Below the pieces are notes generated by a model. It saw only the letters and a list, made by a program, of their open reading frames with translations, did not search any database and was not told where the DNA came from. A DNA stretch of 64,000 nt from Silene latifolia (taxonomy: Eukaryota > Streptophyta > Magnoliopsida > Caryophyllales > Caryophyllaceae), in the NCBI RefSeq assembly GCF_048544455.1, contig NC_133536.1, positions 171,140,325 to 171,204,324 of the forward strand. The letters run 5' to 3'. The first letter of the stretch is position 1; each line of letters opens with the position of its first letter. The position numbers were made by a program, and so were the translations under genes. Of the stretch, positions 45,235-57,971 are shown piece after piece.

Positions 45235-45827
45235 CAAGTAATGGAGCAAACTTGTTCATCATGGGAGTTAAAAGACAAACATCAATTACCTCATATTGAG
45301 AAGATTGAGGAATTCGACATTGAAAAAGCAAACCCGCAGAATAAGAGAAATTCAAAGGATAGGATGAACTGATGAAGGAACGGTGAAGCTGATAGAGAAT
45401 ATGAACATTTTAGATCACATTTGGATCTGATGCGAACAATTAAAAAGAGAAAGAATTACAAGTAAGTAAATGAGTATTTGTGAAGTTGGAGAGTTGTGTA
45501 ACGTACCCAAAGTATTGAAAGAGGAAACAAATGAAACGTCTTTCCTCTTGTCTTTGTAACTGTACAATTGAACCAGAAGGCAGGGTCATTTTTCAGTGAT
45601 TATTTGCAAAAAATGAGGTTACATGATGCCACGTGTGTTTTTTAGGAATTTGCTCAACTACCCTTTTTATGTTATTTCATAGACTAGTTACACGCCGATG
45701 TTCCAATTCGACACAAACTTTTTTTTTTTTTTTTTTTATTTTTTTTTTATTTTTTTTTTTTTTTTTTTTTTTTTGCAGCTGTAAATAAAGATATACCTAA
45801 ATAGGGTTTTTACGGATGACATTTGAC
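45235..45827. other. Spacer with T-rich homopolymer tract
   Basis: No gene seen. At 45719-45774 an almost pure run of T is broken twice by A. Confidence 0.7.
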
Positions 45828-46818
45828 TCATTTGGTCAAAAATGCAGTTATTTTAATACTACGGTAAACTAAGATAACAAAGTAACTACATCGGGTCAAA
45901 GAAGAGTGTTGGTGGCGTACGGATGGCTGGACACGAAAGACAATTTCAACTTCCACAACAGTCTTGAAAGGACGAGCCGCGCTGGTCAAAGGATAGTACT
46001 CATCTTTACTTGTCTTAATTGATGATGAAGCTTCAGAGAAATACCTGCAACAAGACCCAAAAAAGTGTCTCGGAGATTCATCTCCTTGGCTGTGATACTC
46101 GTCCTCGGGAAACCAACGAGCCCCCCAGAAACACATCATTACTCGTCTTAATCGTCAAAGCTTCGGAGAAATACCTGCAACAAGACCCAAAAGTGCGTCT
46201 CGGAGATTCATCTCCTTGGCTGTGGTAATCATCATCTGGAACCCTATAAGACCCTTGATCCATTGCGCAAGAGCAAAGTGTTCTTACGCCCGTGGGGCGT
46301 AGAAAGGGAAGGTGGAAAACAGACCGGAAAAGTCTGTCACGAGAGGAGAGAAAACTCCTACACTTTGGAACACAACCACAATGGACAGGAAACTCGTAGC
46401 CCAGAAAATCGAGTAAGATAATAGCAAGCACTAAATAAAACAACACGAACAGCCCCCTGACCAAAACCATCACTAAAGTCCAGCTAGGGATAGGCACAAC
46501 ACAAACCGGATGTAAAGCTACCCTTGTCATTATTAATCCAACACCTACAGAAAACAGCCCAAAGGATACCCCCAACATCCATGAAGAAATCGGTAAGGTA
46601 AGCCCATAGGAGCTGATTATTCGGTACAATAAAAAGTACGTTATACACAGATAAAACATAAACCAGAAGATGAAACCACCGCATCCGACCCAACCAAAAG
46701 ATGAAACCACCGCGCTATGTTCCGGCTCAAAGTTCCGGACAGTGACACCTCGCCTCTTCCCTTTCCCTAGTGTGGGTATGCCACTAAATATGATGCAAAC
46801 AATGCTTAACCAAACCAA
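45828..46818 (-). pseudogene. Unrecognised membrane-like locus with tandemly duplicated GDESPR-CCRY module
   Basis: On the minus strand a frame of about 246 codons (46818-46078) has no ATG at its start. It contains several hydrophobic stretches, roughly 46690-46440 (for example FWFMFYLCITYFLLY and VLVRGLFVLFYLVLAIILL), that could be transmembrane helices. Its end reads DDDYHSQGDESPR then GSCCRYFSEA. A second frame (46139-45828) repeats EDEYHSQGDESPR and GSCCRYFSEA, then continues EYYPLTSAARPFK. The two copies are a 130-bp tandem duplication, which is not a multiple of three and so shifts the frame. The same module lies in the TPR gene at 24 kb. It may be a spliced gene, a pseudogene or a captured fragment; no family was recognised. 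Confidence 0.4.
46012..46250 (-). repeat. 130-bp tandem duplication in the minus-strand locus
   Basis: Copies at about 46012-46139 and 46145-46250 share AAGCTTC[A/G]GAGAAATAC and CTCGGAGATTCATCTCC. The HindIII-like AAGCTTC phrase is at 46028 and 46158. Confidence 0.85.
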
Positions 46819-46825
46819 CGAACAT

Positions 46826-47537
46826 TAGGAGTATCATTATCTAATGGTTTTACTGCATTAGTACCTTTAATTCAATTTCATTAGAAACCGAAGTTGACAA
46901 CACATAGGAACTAACTAATTTAGTAAGATTATCTTGCCTCATACTAAATAAGAAGTGAATTCCATCGCAGACAAATAGCATCGCCGAAATCGACGCTCAA
47001 TAACACTAAACATAATTAAAATGCAAACAAAAATTAATTCTTTTGGCGTATAACTTCAGTGTTTACTCCCATTATTTTATCCAATAAGTCTCATTTTACA
47101 TATATTTTGATTTTTTTTTTAACAAAGTAGCTTTATTTTCTCTTGTTTCCTTACCTTATAAAAAAAGCCTTGATTCCTCTTGTAAAGACTTATCACATTA
47201 GGAATTAGTCGATCATTTGACACAAAACGCTAACACGACCTAAAAATCTAAAACCCGGCTATTAAGTAAATATTCTTATGCTAACATAACAATTATCCAA
47301 GCTTTTAGTTGAGTCATCAAGCAAAAGATAATGAAGGAAACCAATTGCGAATAAGGTTATGAGTGAACCGAAACATAAACAAAATAAAATAACAAACAAA
47401 AGCTTGGTATTATACGATCAAATTCCAAATTGAGAATCAATGGCGCTTCAAACCTTGAGCTTATGAAGACCATCTATTACTTTTGAGAGGCTAAAAGGAT
47501 GACACCTTTAAATTACCAAAAAACAAAACAACTAACA
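46826..47537. other. AT-rich spacer, no gene seen
   Basis: Non-coding sequence before the copia element at 47543. Confidence 0.6.
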
Positions 47538-47542
47538 TGTGC

Positions 47543-47779
47543 TGTTAAGATTACGTAATCTTCCTATTTCCTAATCTTAGCCTTCCTTGCTCTCCAAGCA
47601 CATATCTTCTGTGTATATTTAAGTTTAGGTATATTGTCCATAAGTCGTTGATTGTATCTTGTACTTTAGGAAAGAATATAGTTGTGTATATTGTAAGGCA
47701 AGTCATAACCTAGATTGTAATAGTATAAATACATGTATTCTTCATTCAATAATATTCATCTTTTAACCAATTCTTTACA
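47543..47779 (+). repeat. 5' LTR of the copia element
   Basis: 237 bp, TGTTAAGATTACG...TTCTTTACA. Confidence 0.95.
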
Positions 47780-47791
47780 TGGTATCAAGCC
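47780..47791 (+). promoter_or_regulatory. Primer-binding site
   Basis: TGGTATCAAGCC immediately after the LTR; a variant of the iMet-type site. Confidence 0.8.
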
Positions 47792-47849
47792 ACATCGATC
47801 CTCTCAATAATTCACAAAACATCCGGCCAATTTTCTTTCGAAATATCCG

Positions 47850-50800
47850 ATGGCAATTACTAACAACGTGCACCTCCCCAACCCTGACGAACCTAAAAAC
47901 CAATCTCCGTTATCACGTTTCACAATTGCATCCAACTTACCGATACCCTTACTTACAAACAATGGAGTTTCCAAATCCGCTCCACCATGAACGGCCATTT
48001 TTTGTTCCCCTACCTTGATGGCATCTTGACTGCACCACCTCAAACGATCACCAAAGACCCAACTCCACCCGACACCAAATCCACTACGACTCCCAACCCG
48101 GCCTATATGACTTGGTATCGTCAAGACCAATTCATCTTAGGTGCTCTCACTGGAACTCTATCCCCGACCATCGCATCCCTTATCGTCAATGCCACAACTT
48201 CCCACGAGGCATGGACAATCCTTTTCCGAACCTTTGCCAATAAATCCCGTGGACGCAAACTTCAACTCAAAGCCCGATTATCATCGCTCAAACAAGGTGA
48301 TGGTACCATCACGGAGTTTATGCAAGCCGTGAAGTCTTGCACCGATGATATTGCCCAGCTGGATCGCCCTATGGACATAGAGGACATACTCAATGTCGTC
48401 TTTGAAGGAATTGACTATGACCTCTACCGTCCAGTCATAGAAGCAGCCCGAGCCCGTGACACCCCGATTCCTTTTGACGACCTCCATGAGAAACTCATCC
48501 AACACGAAATAACTGTCAATCACCTCAAAAAGACGTCCACTGTGACTTTCCCTCCCTCGGCTAATGCAGCTCAAAATCGTCCCTACACCCGCAACACATA
48601 CACACCACGCCCTAATAACTACACTCCAACCACACCTAACTATTCCGCAAACACCTACAATCAGAACACCCACCCCTCCAACACATCCTATACCCCGAAG
48701 CCATACAAGGGTCGGTGTCATTACTGTGACATCACTGGTCATGTCGCAGCTGATTGTCGCAAGCTTAAAGCAGATTTTCCCATGGTCGTTTTCCCAACCC
48801 GCCAAAACCGCACACCTGCTCCGCAGGCACACACTGCCACACACTCGTCCTCTTCTCCTCCACGGTCATGGCTCCTTGACTCCGGTGCTTCTCATCACAT
48901 AACCCATGACCTCGATACTCTCGCCCTACATCAACCCTATGACGGCCCCGATGATCTCGTCATAGGAGACGGTTCCACTCTTAACATCTCACACATAGGT
49001 TCTTTTTCTATTAAATCCTCAAACTCCACTCTGTTTTTTAATAATGTTCTTTGTGTTCCTCTTATTTCACGTAACTTACTTTCCGTTCCTCAATTTTGTC
49101 GTGATAATAATGCCGTTGTCACATTCTCACCAACTTCTTTTGTTATTAAGGCACAAACCACGGGAGCGATTCTACTCCAAGGACCGATTAAGGACAGTGC
49201 ATACGAATGGACACCACCATCACCGCCCTCAGCTTATCACACGCACACGACATCCGCAGATTTATGGCATCACCGACTCGGTCATCCGTCTTTAACAATA
49301 TTTAAGCTTTTAAATTCTAGTCTCAATTTAAATATCAAGGACTTTACGTACTGTACTCCATGTTTTATTAATAAAAGCCATAAACTTCCGTTTTCCGCAT
49401 CTACTCTTGTTTCTCATGCTCCACTCGATTTAGTCTTTTCCGACGTATGGACTGCACCGATTTATTCCGTGGATTTACACAAGTACTATGTTGTTTTTAT
49501 TGATCACTACACTCACTATATTTGGTTATATCCGATTAAAAAGAAATCCGACACCTTGCTTACCTTTACACGTTTTCGTGCCATCGTCGAATTTTTTTTT
49601 CAAAAACCGATTCGTCAATTTTACTCAGACAATGGAGGTGAGTTTCAAAAGATGACTTCCTCGCTTCTTGACTCGGGTATCACACATCTCACTTCACCCC
49701 CGCACACTCCCGAACACAATGGTTTTGTGGAACGCCGTCACCGCCACATCGTAGAAACGGGTCTTGCCTTACTCACAAAAGCTCAACTTCCCATCAAATT
49801 CTGGTCTTATGCATTGACAACGGCCACCTACTTAATCAATCGTCTACCCACTCCGACACTCCAAAATAAATCCCCATATTTCATGCTCTTCAGTAAACAA
49901 CCAAATTACACAAAATTACATGGGTTTGGTTGTCTTAGTTTCCCGTGGTTACGACCCTATGCTGCGCACAAACTCGAACCTCGATCTTTCCCCTGCATAT
50001 TCCTCGGATACTCAACCACACAGAGCGCATACTTGTGCTTTGACCCCGTTACAACTCGTTTATATACCTCTCGACATGTTCGCTTTGTTGAACACGTGTT
50101 TCCCTATCCAACTCTCACCAACACTACACCGCCTGACTCCCCTTCTATAACCACCTGGACTACCCTTCGCCTGCCTGTGCTCTCTCCTGCCCAGCCACCA
50201 GCATCCACCCCTGATCAACCAACCTCCCCTCGCCCTCCAACTTCCCCCGCAACTACTTCTTCCTCACCTGCTACTGCTGCCTCTTTTGCTCTTAACGACA
50301 CCCCTGCCTCCCCCAATACCACCCCCCCTTCTACACCGCCACCACCTCCACCACCACCACCACCACCACCACCACCACCTTCCACCCATTCTGCCACACG
50401 TTTATCCCACAACATAGTTAAACCAAATCCCAAATACTTTAAAAAGCCGCCTGCCACTGCCAACATTGCCCAAACACCATCTACCTTCGTGACCCCGTCC
50501 ACCATCAAACAAGCACTCGTTGACCCCCAATGGCGTGCTGCCATGCTTGACGAGTTTGACGCCCTCACCCGTAACAAAACCTGGACATTAGTCCCCCCCG
50601 ATACCGCACAAAATGTTGTTGGTTGCAAGTGGATATTTCGATTCAAATATAATTCGGATGGCTCGCTCAAACAACACAAAGCTCGACTCGTAGCTAAAGG
50701 TTTTAATCAACGCCCTAGTATTGATTTCTCCGAAACTTTCAGTCCCGTCATTAAACCGACTACAGTCCGTCTTATTCTCAGCCTTGCCGTGTCCCAAGGA

Positions 50801-52038
50801 TGGTCCCTCCGTCAGATTGATATTAATATTGCGTTTTTACAAGGTACCCTTCACGACTCTGTTTATATGATTCAACCACCAGGTTTCGTGAGTCCTGCTC
50901 ATCCGTCGTATGTTTGCAAGCTCTCTCAAGCTATTTATGGGCTCAAGCAGGTTCCACGTGCATGGTATACCGAATTGAAAAACTATATGGTTTTCTATGG
51001 TTTTCGAAACTCCGTTGCTGACTCCTCTCTTTTTATTCTTAATTCTGCTACTGGCTTTTATTCGTTTTGGTTTACGTTGATGATATTATCATAACTGGCT
51101 CGTCGACTCGTCTTATCGATGAATTTATTCACGCTGTATCTACACGGTTCTCGTTAAAGGACTTGGGTCCACTCTCTTATTTCTTGGGGGTTGAGGTAAC
51201 ACCTACAGCTCGCGGTTTGCACCTCAATCAGTCCAAGTATATCACTGATATTCTCGAGAAGTATGAAATGTCCGAATGCAGTCCCGTTTCTACACCCTTA
51301 TCGCCTGACTTGGTTCTCCAACGCCAACCCGATGAACCTGTTCTTGATGACACGAAGTATCGTGCCATTGTGGGCAGTCTCCAATACTTGTCACTTATCA
51401 GGCCCGACATTGCGTTTGCCGTCAACAGACTTGCGTAATTCCTAACTCATCTGACAGCTGCTCATTGGGTAGCACTAAAACGCATTCTGCGTTATCTTCG
51501 TGGTACGGTTAATCATGGTCTTCAGCTGCTTAAATCATCTCCCATGGTTCTTCATGCTTTTTGTGACGCGGACTTGGGTGGTGATATCAATGATTACGTT
51601 TCTACCAGTGGTTACATAATTTTTCTTGGTTCTAATCCGATTTCGTGGTCTTCGAAGAAATAACGTGCTATCTCGCGCTCTACGACTGAGGCCGAATTTC
51701 GTGCTGTGGCTGACACTACTGCTAAAGTATTATGGCTCTGTTCTTTACTGTCTGAAATTCGAGCTCCATGCTCCGCCACACCCGTCATTTATTGTGATAA
51801 TCTTGGTGCCTCTCACTACTCCGCTAATCCGATTTTCCATTCCCGAATGAAGCATCTTGCCATCTCGTTCCATTTTGTTCGTGAGCAGGTTCAGCTCGGT
51901 AATATTCGTGTGCAACACATTAATGGTGCTGATCAGCTTGCGGATACACTTACTAAGGCACTCCCGAAAACTCGTCCTACTTCTAGCTTCCAAGCTCGGT
52001 CTTTCTCTCCGTCCGACCGTCTTGCGGGAGCGTGTTAA
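47850..52038 (+). pseudogene. Copia Gag-Pol polyprotein, near-complete, inactivated
   Basis: The probable start is ATG 47850, with a frameshift near 47945 into the long frame 47987-51094 (1035 codons). Domains in that frame: UBN2-type Gag (about 20-190); zinc knuckle CHYCDITGHVAADC (about 245); protease WLLDSGASHH (about 298); GAG-pre-integrase HHRLGHPS and CTPCF; integrase D (FSDVW), D (YSDNGGEF) and E (PEHNGFVERRHRH); a linker with a 16-Pro run (CCA microsatellite near 50340-50385); and RT from KWIFRFKYNSDG through QIDINIAFLQG and YGLKQ. A frameshift at about 51060 precedes the YVDDIIITG box in the next frame. RNase H continues to 52038 through TAA stops at 51436 and 51661. Both stops fall where related proteins usually have Gln, consistent with C-to-T change. 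Confidence 0.9.
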
Positions 52039-52269
52039 GATTACGTAATCTTCCTATTTCCTAATCTTAGCCTTCCTTGCTCTCTAAGCACATATCTTCT
52101 GTGTATATTTAAGTTTAGGTATATTGTCCATAAGTCGTTAATTGTATCTTGTACTTTAGGAAAGAATATAGTTGTGCATATTGTAAAGCAAGTCATAACC
52201 TAGATTGTAATAGTATAAATACATGTATTCTTCATTCAATAATATTCATCTTTTAACCAATTCTTTACA
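52033..52269 (+). repeat. 3' LTR of the copia element
   Basis: 237 bp, overlaps the last codons of the pol frame by six bases, followed by TGTGC. Confidence 0.95.
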
Positions 52270-52274
52270 TGTGC

Positions 52275-53120
52275 ATCTACTACGTAGCCATTGAAGTATA
52301 ACGTCAACTAACTTATAATGTAGGCACTTAAAAGAATGAAAAAAACCACCAAATCCTAGAGCACCGTACTACCCACAACCGATAACATGAACACATAAAC
52401 ACGTTGCAACTCGGGAATCCTACTACCATTGCCCTAGCTACCCTTTGGCTTACCCTACAACTCAACTAACTCGGCTAGCCTTGTACGGTACAACCAGAAT
52501 TTTCGCGACCAAGAATGACAAACTGGATACAGAAAATTCACGGTTGTCACTCTACAACGCCAAGTGCGAGGTAAATAGATAGACGAACTAAAATTACTAA
52601 ATAGATTTCTGAGATTTCCATTAAATAAAACGTTAGAGCGGAAGTCTCAAGTATCACAAAACCTCTGAAACCCCGCAATAAAGCGGAAAGTAAAACTAAT
52701 AAATACAAGCGGAAAATTTGAAACTTTTGAAACTTTTATTTAATAGATAAGGTTTAACATGCGGGATTCACTATAATTCAGCGGAGAAAAAGTACGCGGA
52801 AATAAAACATAGGTTCATACAAATGTGATAGTAAAAAATGGGGAAAATATATCCCACGAATAACAATACGAAAATAGGCGAGTTTAGCAAATGATAAACA
52901 AAGTTCAACGGTCAAGGTACTCGCTAGCTCACACATGTCTACACCCCATATAAGCACCAACTAATACATGTCATTAATGAAATATGAATGTCATAGTCAG
53001 TGGGAGAGTAACTCAAGGTTCTTCCAGCCACATTATGTCAAAATAAACATAACAAAAAACTCAATTAAGCAAGGCATAGGAAATAATTGTAAGGAACATG
53101 AATATTAAATGCCATGGGAT
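52275..53120. other. Spacer, no gene seen
   Basis: Mixed composition; GCGGAAG words recur near 52635-52730. Nothing recognisable. Confidence 0.6.
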
Positions 53121-53125
53121 AAAAC

Positions 53126-54428
53126 TGTTAGGTTTATATACCTATTATTAGACTCCTCTAATAATGAACTAATTAACTTTTTAATTATTTGTTCTTTAGA
53201 TCTAGTGCATGCATAACAAAATAAAAGATTTATAAGAAAACAATGTCCCTTACATTGTAAATTTCGAATTTATGGGCACAAATAAGGTCTCCTACCTTCA
53301 CTTGTTCTTGAGCTATAATGAATAATGGGATGATCTTCCAAAGACTCCAAGTATAGAAGCCACTCCTTTTGATTGCACCCAAGATTATCCCTTATCTCTA
53401 CTAAATAATATGTGCTAGATATTTGTTTAGTAGTTTACCTTAAAATTGATTACTAATACTCATATATTACACTAATAATATTAGTAATCTTTATGAACAA
53501 TTTCTTGTTTCTAAAACTTGTTTTAGAGAGTATTTGTGGGAGTAGAGAGAATAGGAAGCATGGAAAAACAAATGCATGCAAGTGAATAATAATAAGAATG
53601 AAAAACAAGAGCAAAAGATGCTCTCATATGGGGTAGTGTGCACGGGTTGAGTAAGGCCAAAATGGCATCTTACTTTTCCTTTTTACACTTCTCAATACAA
53701 TAGGTGTGTAAGCTAGCCTTTACTGCCATGATGATGTATAATTTTACTAATAAAATAACATCATCCTAACACCCTACACTAGCAATATTTTGGTCCATTT
53801 AACATAAAATGGACTACCATTTTATTTTGTCAATTTGTCATTTGTCACACAATATGTCACATATAGTATGTTACATGTTATTAATTAATTTAATGCATAT
53901 TTATCACATAAATATCATTTTACAAATTAATTAAATTACATACAACATATTGACTAGTGATACTTGATCACATAAATAAAATGGGTCATATAATTATAAT
54001 TCACAACATCTTGTAATTATAATTAACCATTCATTCTTATCTCTATTGTTTCTCAAACAATAAACAATTTTAGTAATAAAACAATTTTATTACTAAAATA
54101 AATCTTATTTAATCCCATTACAATAAGATATAAATATTCTCTCTCACAAATTGAATTGTTCAATTTTAAGGAATTGATCAACTTGTATCGTCATACAATT
54201 AATCAACTTTACAAATTAGGGCATCATCCTTTAAGTGTGATCTTAAGGGATCAACTGACCACCACCGTCCCACGACAATAACGTCAAACTCTAGCAAGCC
54301 AATCGTTACCGATTAATGTTGATCATTTGACTATATAATGAATCATCCCTTACGTATTCTTTATATGAGATTTAATTATGATATTAAACCATGTGATCGC
54401 ACTATTGTTGAGGACACATTTTCCAACA
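53126..54428 (-). mobile_element. Solo LTR related to the 14494-23182 copia family
   Basis: 1303 bp. On the minus strand it starts TGTTGGAAAATGTGTCC and ends CCTAACA, like the LTRs at 14494 and 21855 but with many differences and indels. A perfect target duplication, AAAAC, is at 53121-53125 and 54429-54433. No internal sequence remains, so it arose by LTR-LTR recombination. Confidence 0.93.
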
Positions 54429-54433
54429 AAAAC

Positions 54434-55268
54434 TTGTCAATTAAATGAAAGATAGCAAAGTGACTAATACTAGCATAACATAAGTGATAGTAGGGTAAAT
54501 TCGTCACACTCTTATCAAAAATAAATTTATAAAGCTCGATACCTAACTAGTAAAGTTTGGTAAGTCGAGGTCGATCACAAGGATGGTGGGGTTAGACTAC
54601 AAGTCTATTGTTTAGTTTTTAGCTTAGTCGGACAAAAAGATTGAAGGTTCAAATAATCCGTAGGTTGATCACTAAACCCCACTTCTCTCTCTAAACATCC
54701 TAGAGAGAGCTTTTCCTCTCGTTTCGAGAGCTCGCGTCTTTTTCTGCAACTGATTTTTTCACCTTCTCTCATCATCTATCTTATTTTTACTCCCCCAAGG
54801 TGTCCTGCCAGTTCACCTCAATTAAGTGTATTGGTTAAGGGGTTTATTTGGTCTGCAATTAAATCATTTCCGTATTAATTTAAGCCTACTTACCTGCATT
54901 GATTGGCCTAGGGTGAGTTTAATTGGGTTTGCGAAACCCTAAATTCCTCTTTCTGCAAATTGGGGTTTCTTTAATTAGACTGATTCACCTTCTCTAAGTC
55001 CCTACCTACCCACAATCATTGTTTTTTTTATGTTTTTAATTAAGCTATTTAAAACCTTAATTTCTTCTTTCTGCATTTGGGGGTTATCTTTCGTGTAAAT
55101 CCTTCTAAATTCTCATAATTATTCTTATTCAGAACATTTAATTGGTGGTCTGCTGTTCTTTGGGCTGCCCATTTATTTTTCCCAAATCCGTCTAGGGGTT
55201 GCTTTATGGGGTTAGGATTGACGTCTCAGCTTTCCCTATAGAAATTTACCATTATTTAAGCTCTTGAA
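54434..55268 (+). other. Spacer and probable 5' UTR of the LINE
   Basis: A CT-rich stretch (CTTCTCTCTCTAAACATCC near 54680) through 55268 may be the 5' UTR of the following L1 element. No separate gene seen. Confidence 0.45.
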
Positions 55269-57562
55269 ATGGCTGTGGGTTTAGCATCACAGTCATCTCA
55301 TTTTATCAATTTACAAAAAACAAAACAAAACCAAAAGCAAAACCGTTACAATAAGGCTTCAATTCCTTTAACCCAGGAATTAACAATGGAATTTAAACAT
55401 CAATTTGGGAGATATGATCAAGGAGTTGGGAGATGGTAATGACGAGCATCACAACGTTCATCACCAAAACCAGCATTTTCATCAAACTTATCCTTCAGCT
55501 GAGTTCAATCCATGAACCCACTACATGTTAACATCTGGAGATATCCAAGGTCGGGAGGGGTGATTAATGATAACCCAGCTGAACTGGGTAGGTCAAGAGA
55601 GTTTTAGGGGAAATGCATTCTGGGTTTTATGGTGGACTATCGTCTGTTTGAGGCGTATAAGTTGAATGATGTCATTACCAAAAAATGGAGCTCTAATGGA
55701 AAGATTATTGCTTTTCGTATGGGAGAGGTCTATGTCTTCCATTGTGAGGACATGGAAGATTTGGTAGGGCTGCTGGTGAGAACAACAGTGACGGTTGATG
55801 GAGCTGTGATGGTTTTAGCAAGGTGGTTTCCTGACACTGTACCTCGTACTGTCAGGTTCCCATTTGCTGAGGTGTGGGTGCGGGTGTGTGGTCTGCCTTT
55901 TGAGTATATCAACATGCATGTAGCTTAGGTGGCGGGTAAGCTTCTCAGTCATCAATTTCAGGTAGAACCTTTCCAATTTGTGTCGGACAATGACTACCTT
56001 AGAATTAAGGTTTGTATTAAACTTAACGAACCTCTGATGCCTGGGTTCTTCTTGGCAATAGATACGGGTCATTTGCTCTGGGTACAGTTTAGATACGAGA
56101 ATATTTTTAAATATTGTATTAAGTGAGGGAAGATAGGGTATAAAAGGGCTCAATGTAGGGAGAGTTTGGTGTCTATTGTCTCTGGGATTGAGAGAATGCT
56201 GGACAGGTCAGTGGAAAAGGGCTTTGCAGTTTTCCAAGCACATAGTAATCATACCATGTTTAACATGGATTTAAGAGCTATGCCATCTACAACCAGATTT
56301 TTATCACCAAAAGTTCGAGTGGGTCATAATAGGAGAGGGAATGGATAGAGACGTAGGAGGAAATCACCGGAAAGGTATGTTGATTATGACCTAAGGATTA
56401 CACCAGAGGGCGGGTTACTCCTGGTATGAGGTTTGCAGTTACTGTACAGCCGTTTGCTGGTCCAGTTGTTTTCCGGATTGGAGGAGGGATTGCTGGGAAT
56501 GGTGAGAAGAAAGGTCATGATGGGGGACCTGTGGATGTGGTCATGAATGATGCTCAGGGGATGATGGAAGAGGAGGCCAGGGCACCCGCTGCTGAGGCTG
56601 TTATCACTCTTGCTGTGCCTATCCAGGATATTGAAATGCAAAATTCTACTGATGAGGGTCTGAGTGGTCTGGTGCCGGTAGCAGGGGGGTGGATCAATGA
56701 GGAGGATGAGCATAATGAAATGTATCACAATGCTGAGGAAGATTTTGCTACACATGGGAATGGTAATAATGTGCAGAAGTGTTGGTACAACTACAGGAGA
56801 ATGATCCATATGTTGTTTATGCTGGTCAAGGGACCTTGAGTGGAGTGCTTGATAGGGATTAGAGGATTTAGGAGGCTATCCTCAGTAGAGTTGAAGGGGA
56901 TGAGCAATGGGCACGCTTGGATGATGAACACAGGGGTTTTAATCAGTTCTTTGATCCTCCTGCAAAGTGGGTTGCCTATTAGGTACCATTATCCTGATGG
57001 TACTGTCCACCAGGTGGTTGAAGGGACAAATTTTAATGGTAATGGGAATGATGAGGGGGAAGAGCAAGGGGATATTAGCCAAAACGAGGTGATTATTATC
57101 AGTGATTCTGACTCTTCCATGTTAGAGGTGCCTGACAATGTTTGGATTGAGGATCCTGCCGCTGATTCTAATTCTAAAGAAGGCTCATATGAGGAAAGGT
57201 ACAATGATGCTGTTATCTTGATCTCATCATCTGAGGAGTCTGGGGCAATCATTACTGATCTTGCATTCGCTATGAGAGGTGCTGCTGAGGTTGGTATAAA
57301 TGAGCAGGGGAAGGAAGCTTTTGATGAGCATGGTTTTGAGGGTAATGTTCCTATTTCACTGAAGTCAATTGGTATTGAGAGGAAAGAAATAGAATTGAAG
57401 GCAAGGTCTTCCACGTTGAAGCCATTAGAAAAGATGATTCGAGAAGTTATTAGCAAGGAGAGAGTTCTGATAGAAGGGGGTGAGGGAAGTAAGAAAGGAA
57501 AAGGAAAATTGTTTGACATCCCTACTGTTGGCTCCATGTCCAGGCTTATTGCTGAGATTTAG
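55269..57562 (+). pseudogene. LINE (L1-type) ORF1, decayed
   Basis: ATG 55269 opens a short frame (57 codons) with ELTMEFKHQFGRYDQG, ended by TAA near 55440. Further pieces of ORF1 follow in shifting frames. At 55629-56126 lies a DUF4283-type domain: GKIIAFRMGEVYVFHCEDMEDL, then ARWFPDT, VWVRVCGLPFEY and LRIKVCI. It is interrupted by a TAG at 55926. A truncated CCHC-like segment follows near 56120-56160. Acidic, low-complexity reading frames (56426-56839, 56840-57562) make the C-terminal part. ORF1 proteins of plant L1 elements bind RNA; this one cannot be made whole. Confidence 0.75.
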
Positions 57563-57971
57563 TTAGGAAATATTACGGATGGCTTCATGGGTCTGGCTGA
57601 TGCTTATCATATTTCTGACTTGTAACTTACTCACAAGGAAGAAATTGGGATGCACAGGAAAAGGAAGTATAGTACTGAGATTGTAGATTACATTATGCTT
57701 GATGTAGCAAAAGAATCATTGGAAAACGCAAAGGAGTACTTGAGGCAACTTGCAAAGAAAAACTGTGCGGGGGATGGTATTTTAAAAGGAAAAAAGGAAG
57801 GGAAAAGCCGTGGTTTTAGGGTGAGTGTATAGGACGTGATTATGGTAGAGTCAAGTGAATCATCGTCCTTTTCTGTTCATGGAGCAGCTGCTGATGTTAC
57901 GGATGGAGATTTTGATGGCTTTGCAAAGGTTGGGCCTTCATAACCTCCAATTTCGCCATGATTGGACTGAT

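Larger units (their letters stand above)
47543..52269 (+). mobile_element. Copia LTR retrotransposon with nearly complete gag-pol
   Basis: 4727 bp with 237-bp LTRs, target duplication TGTGC (47538-47542 and 52270-52274) and PBS TGGTATCAAGCC at 47780-47791. The LTRs show about four differences. All copia domains are present in the expected order, but two frameshifts and two stop codons inactivate the polyprotein. Confidence 0.95.

Noticed and set aside
46078..46818. Complete 246-residue membrane protein
   Set aside because: The frame begins at a TTG without an in-frame ATG near the start, and its last part is a frame-shifted duplication; recorded as a pseudogene-like locus instead.
50215..50679. 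Minus-strand frame with a long Gly run
   Set aside because: It is the complement of the CCA microsatellite encoding the Pro linker of the copia polyprotein.
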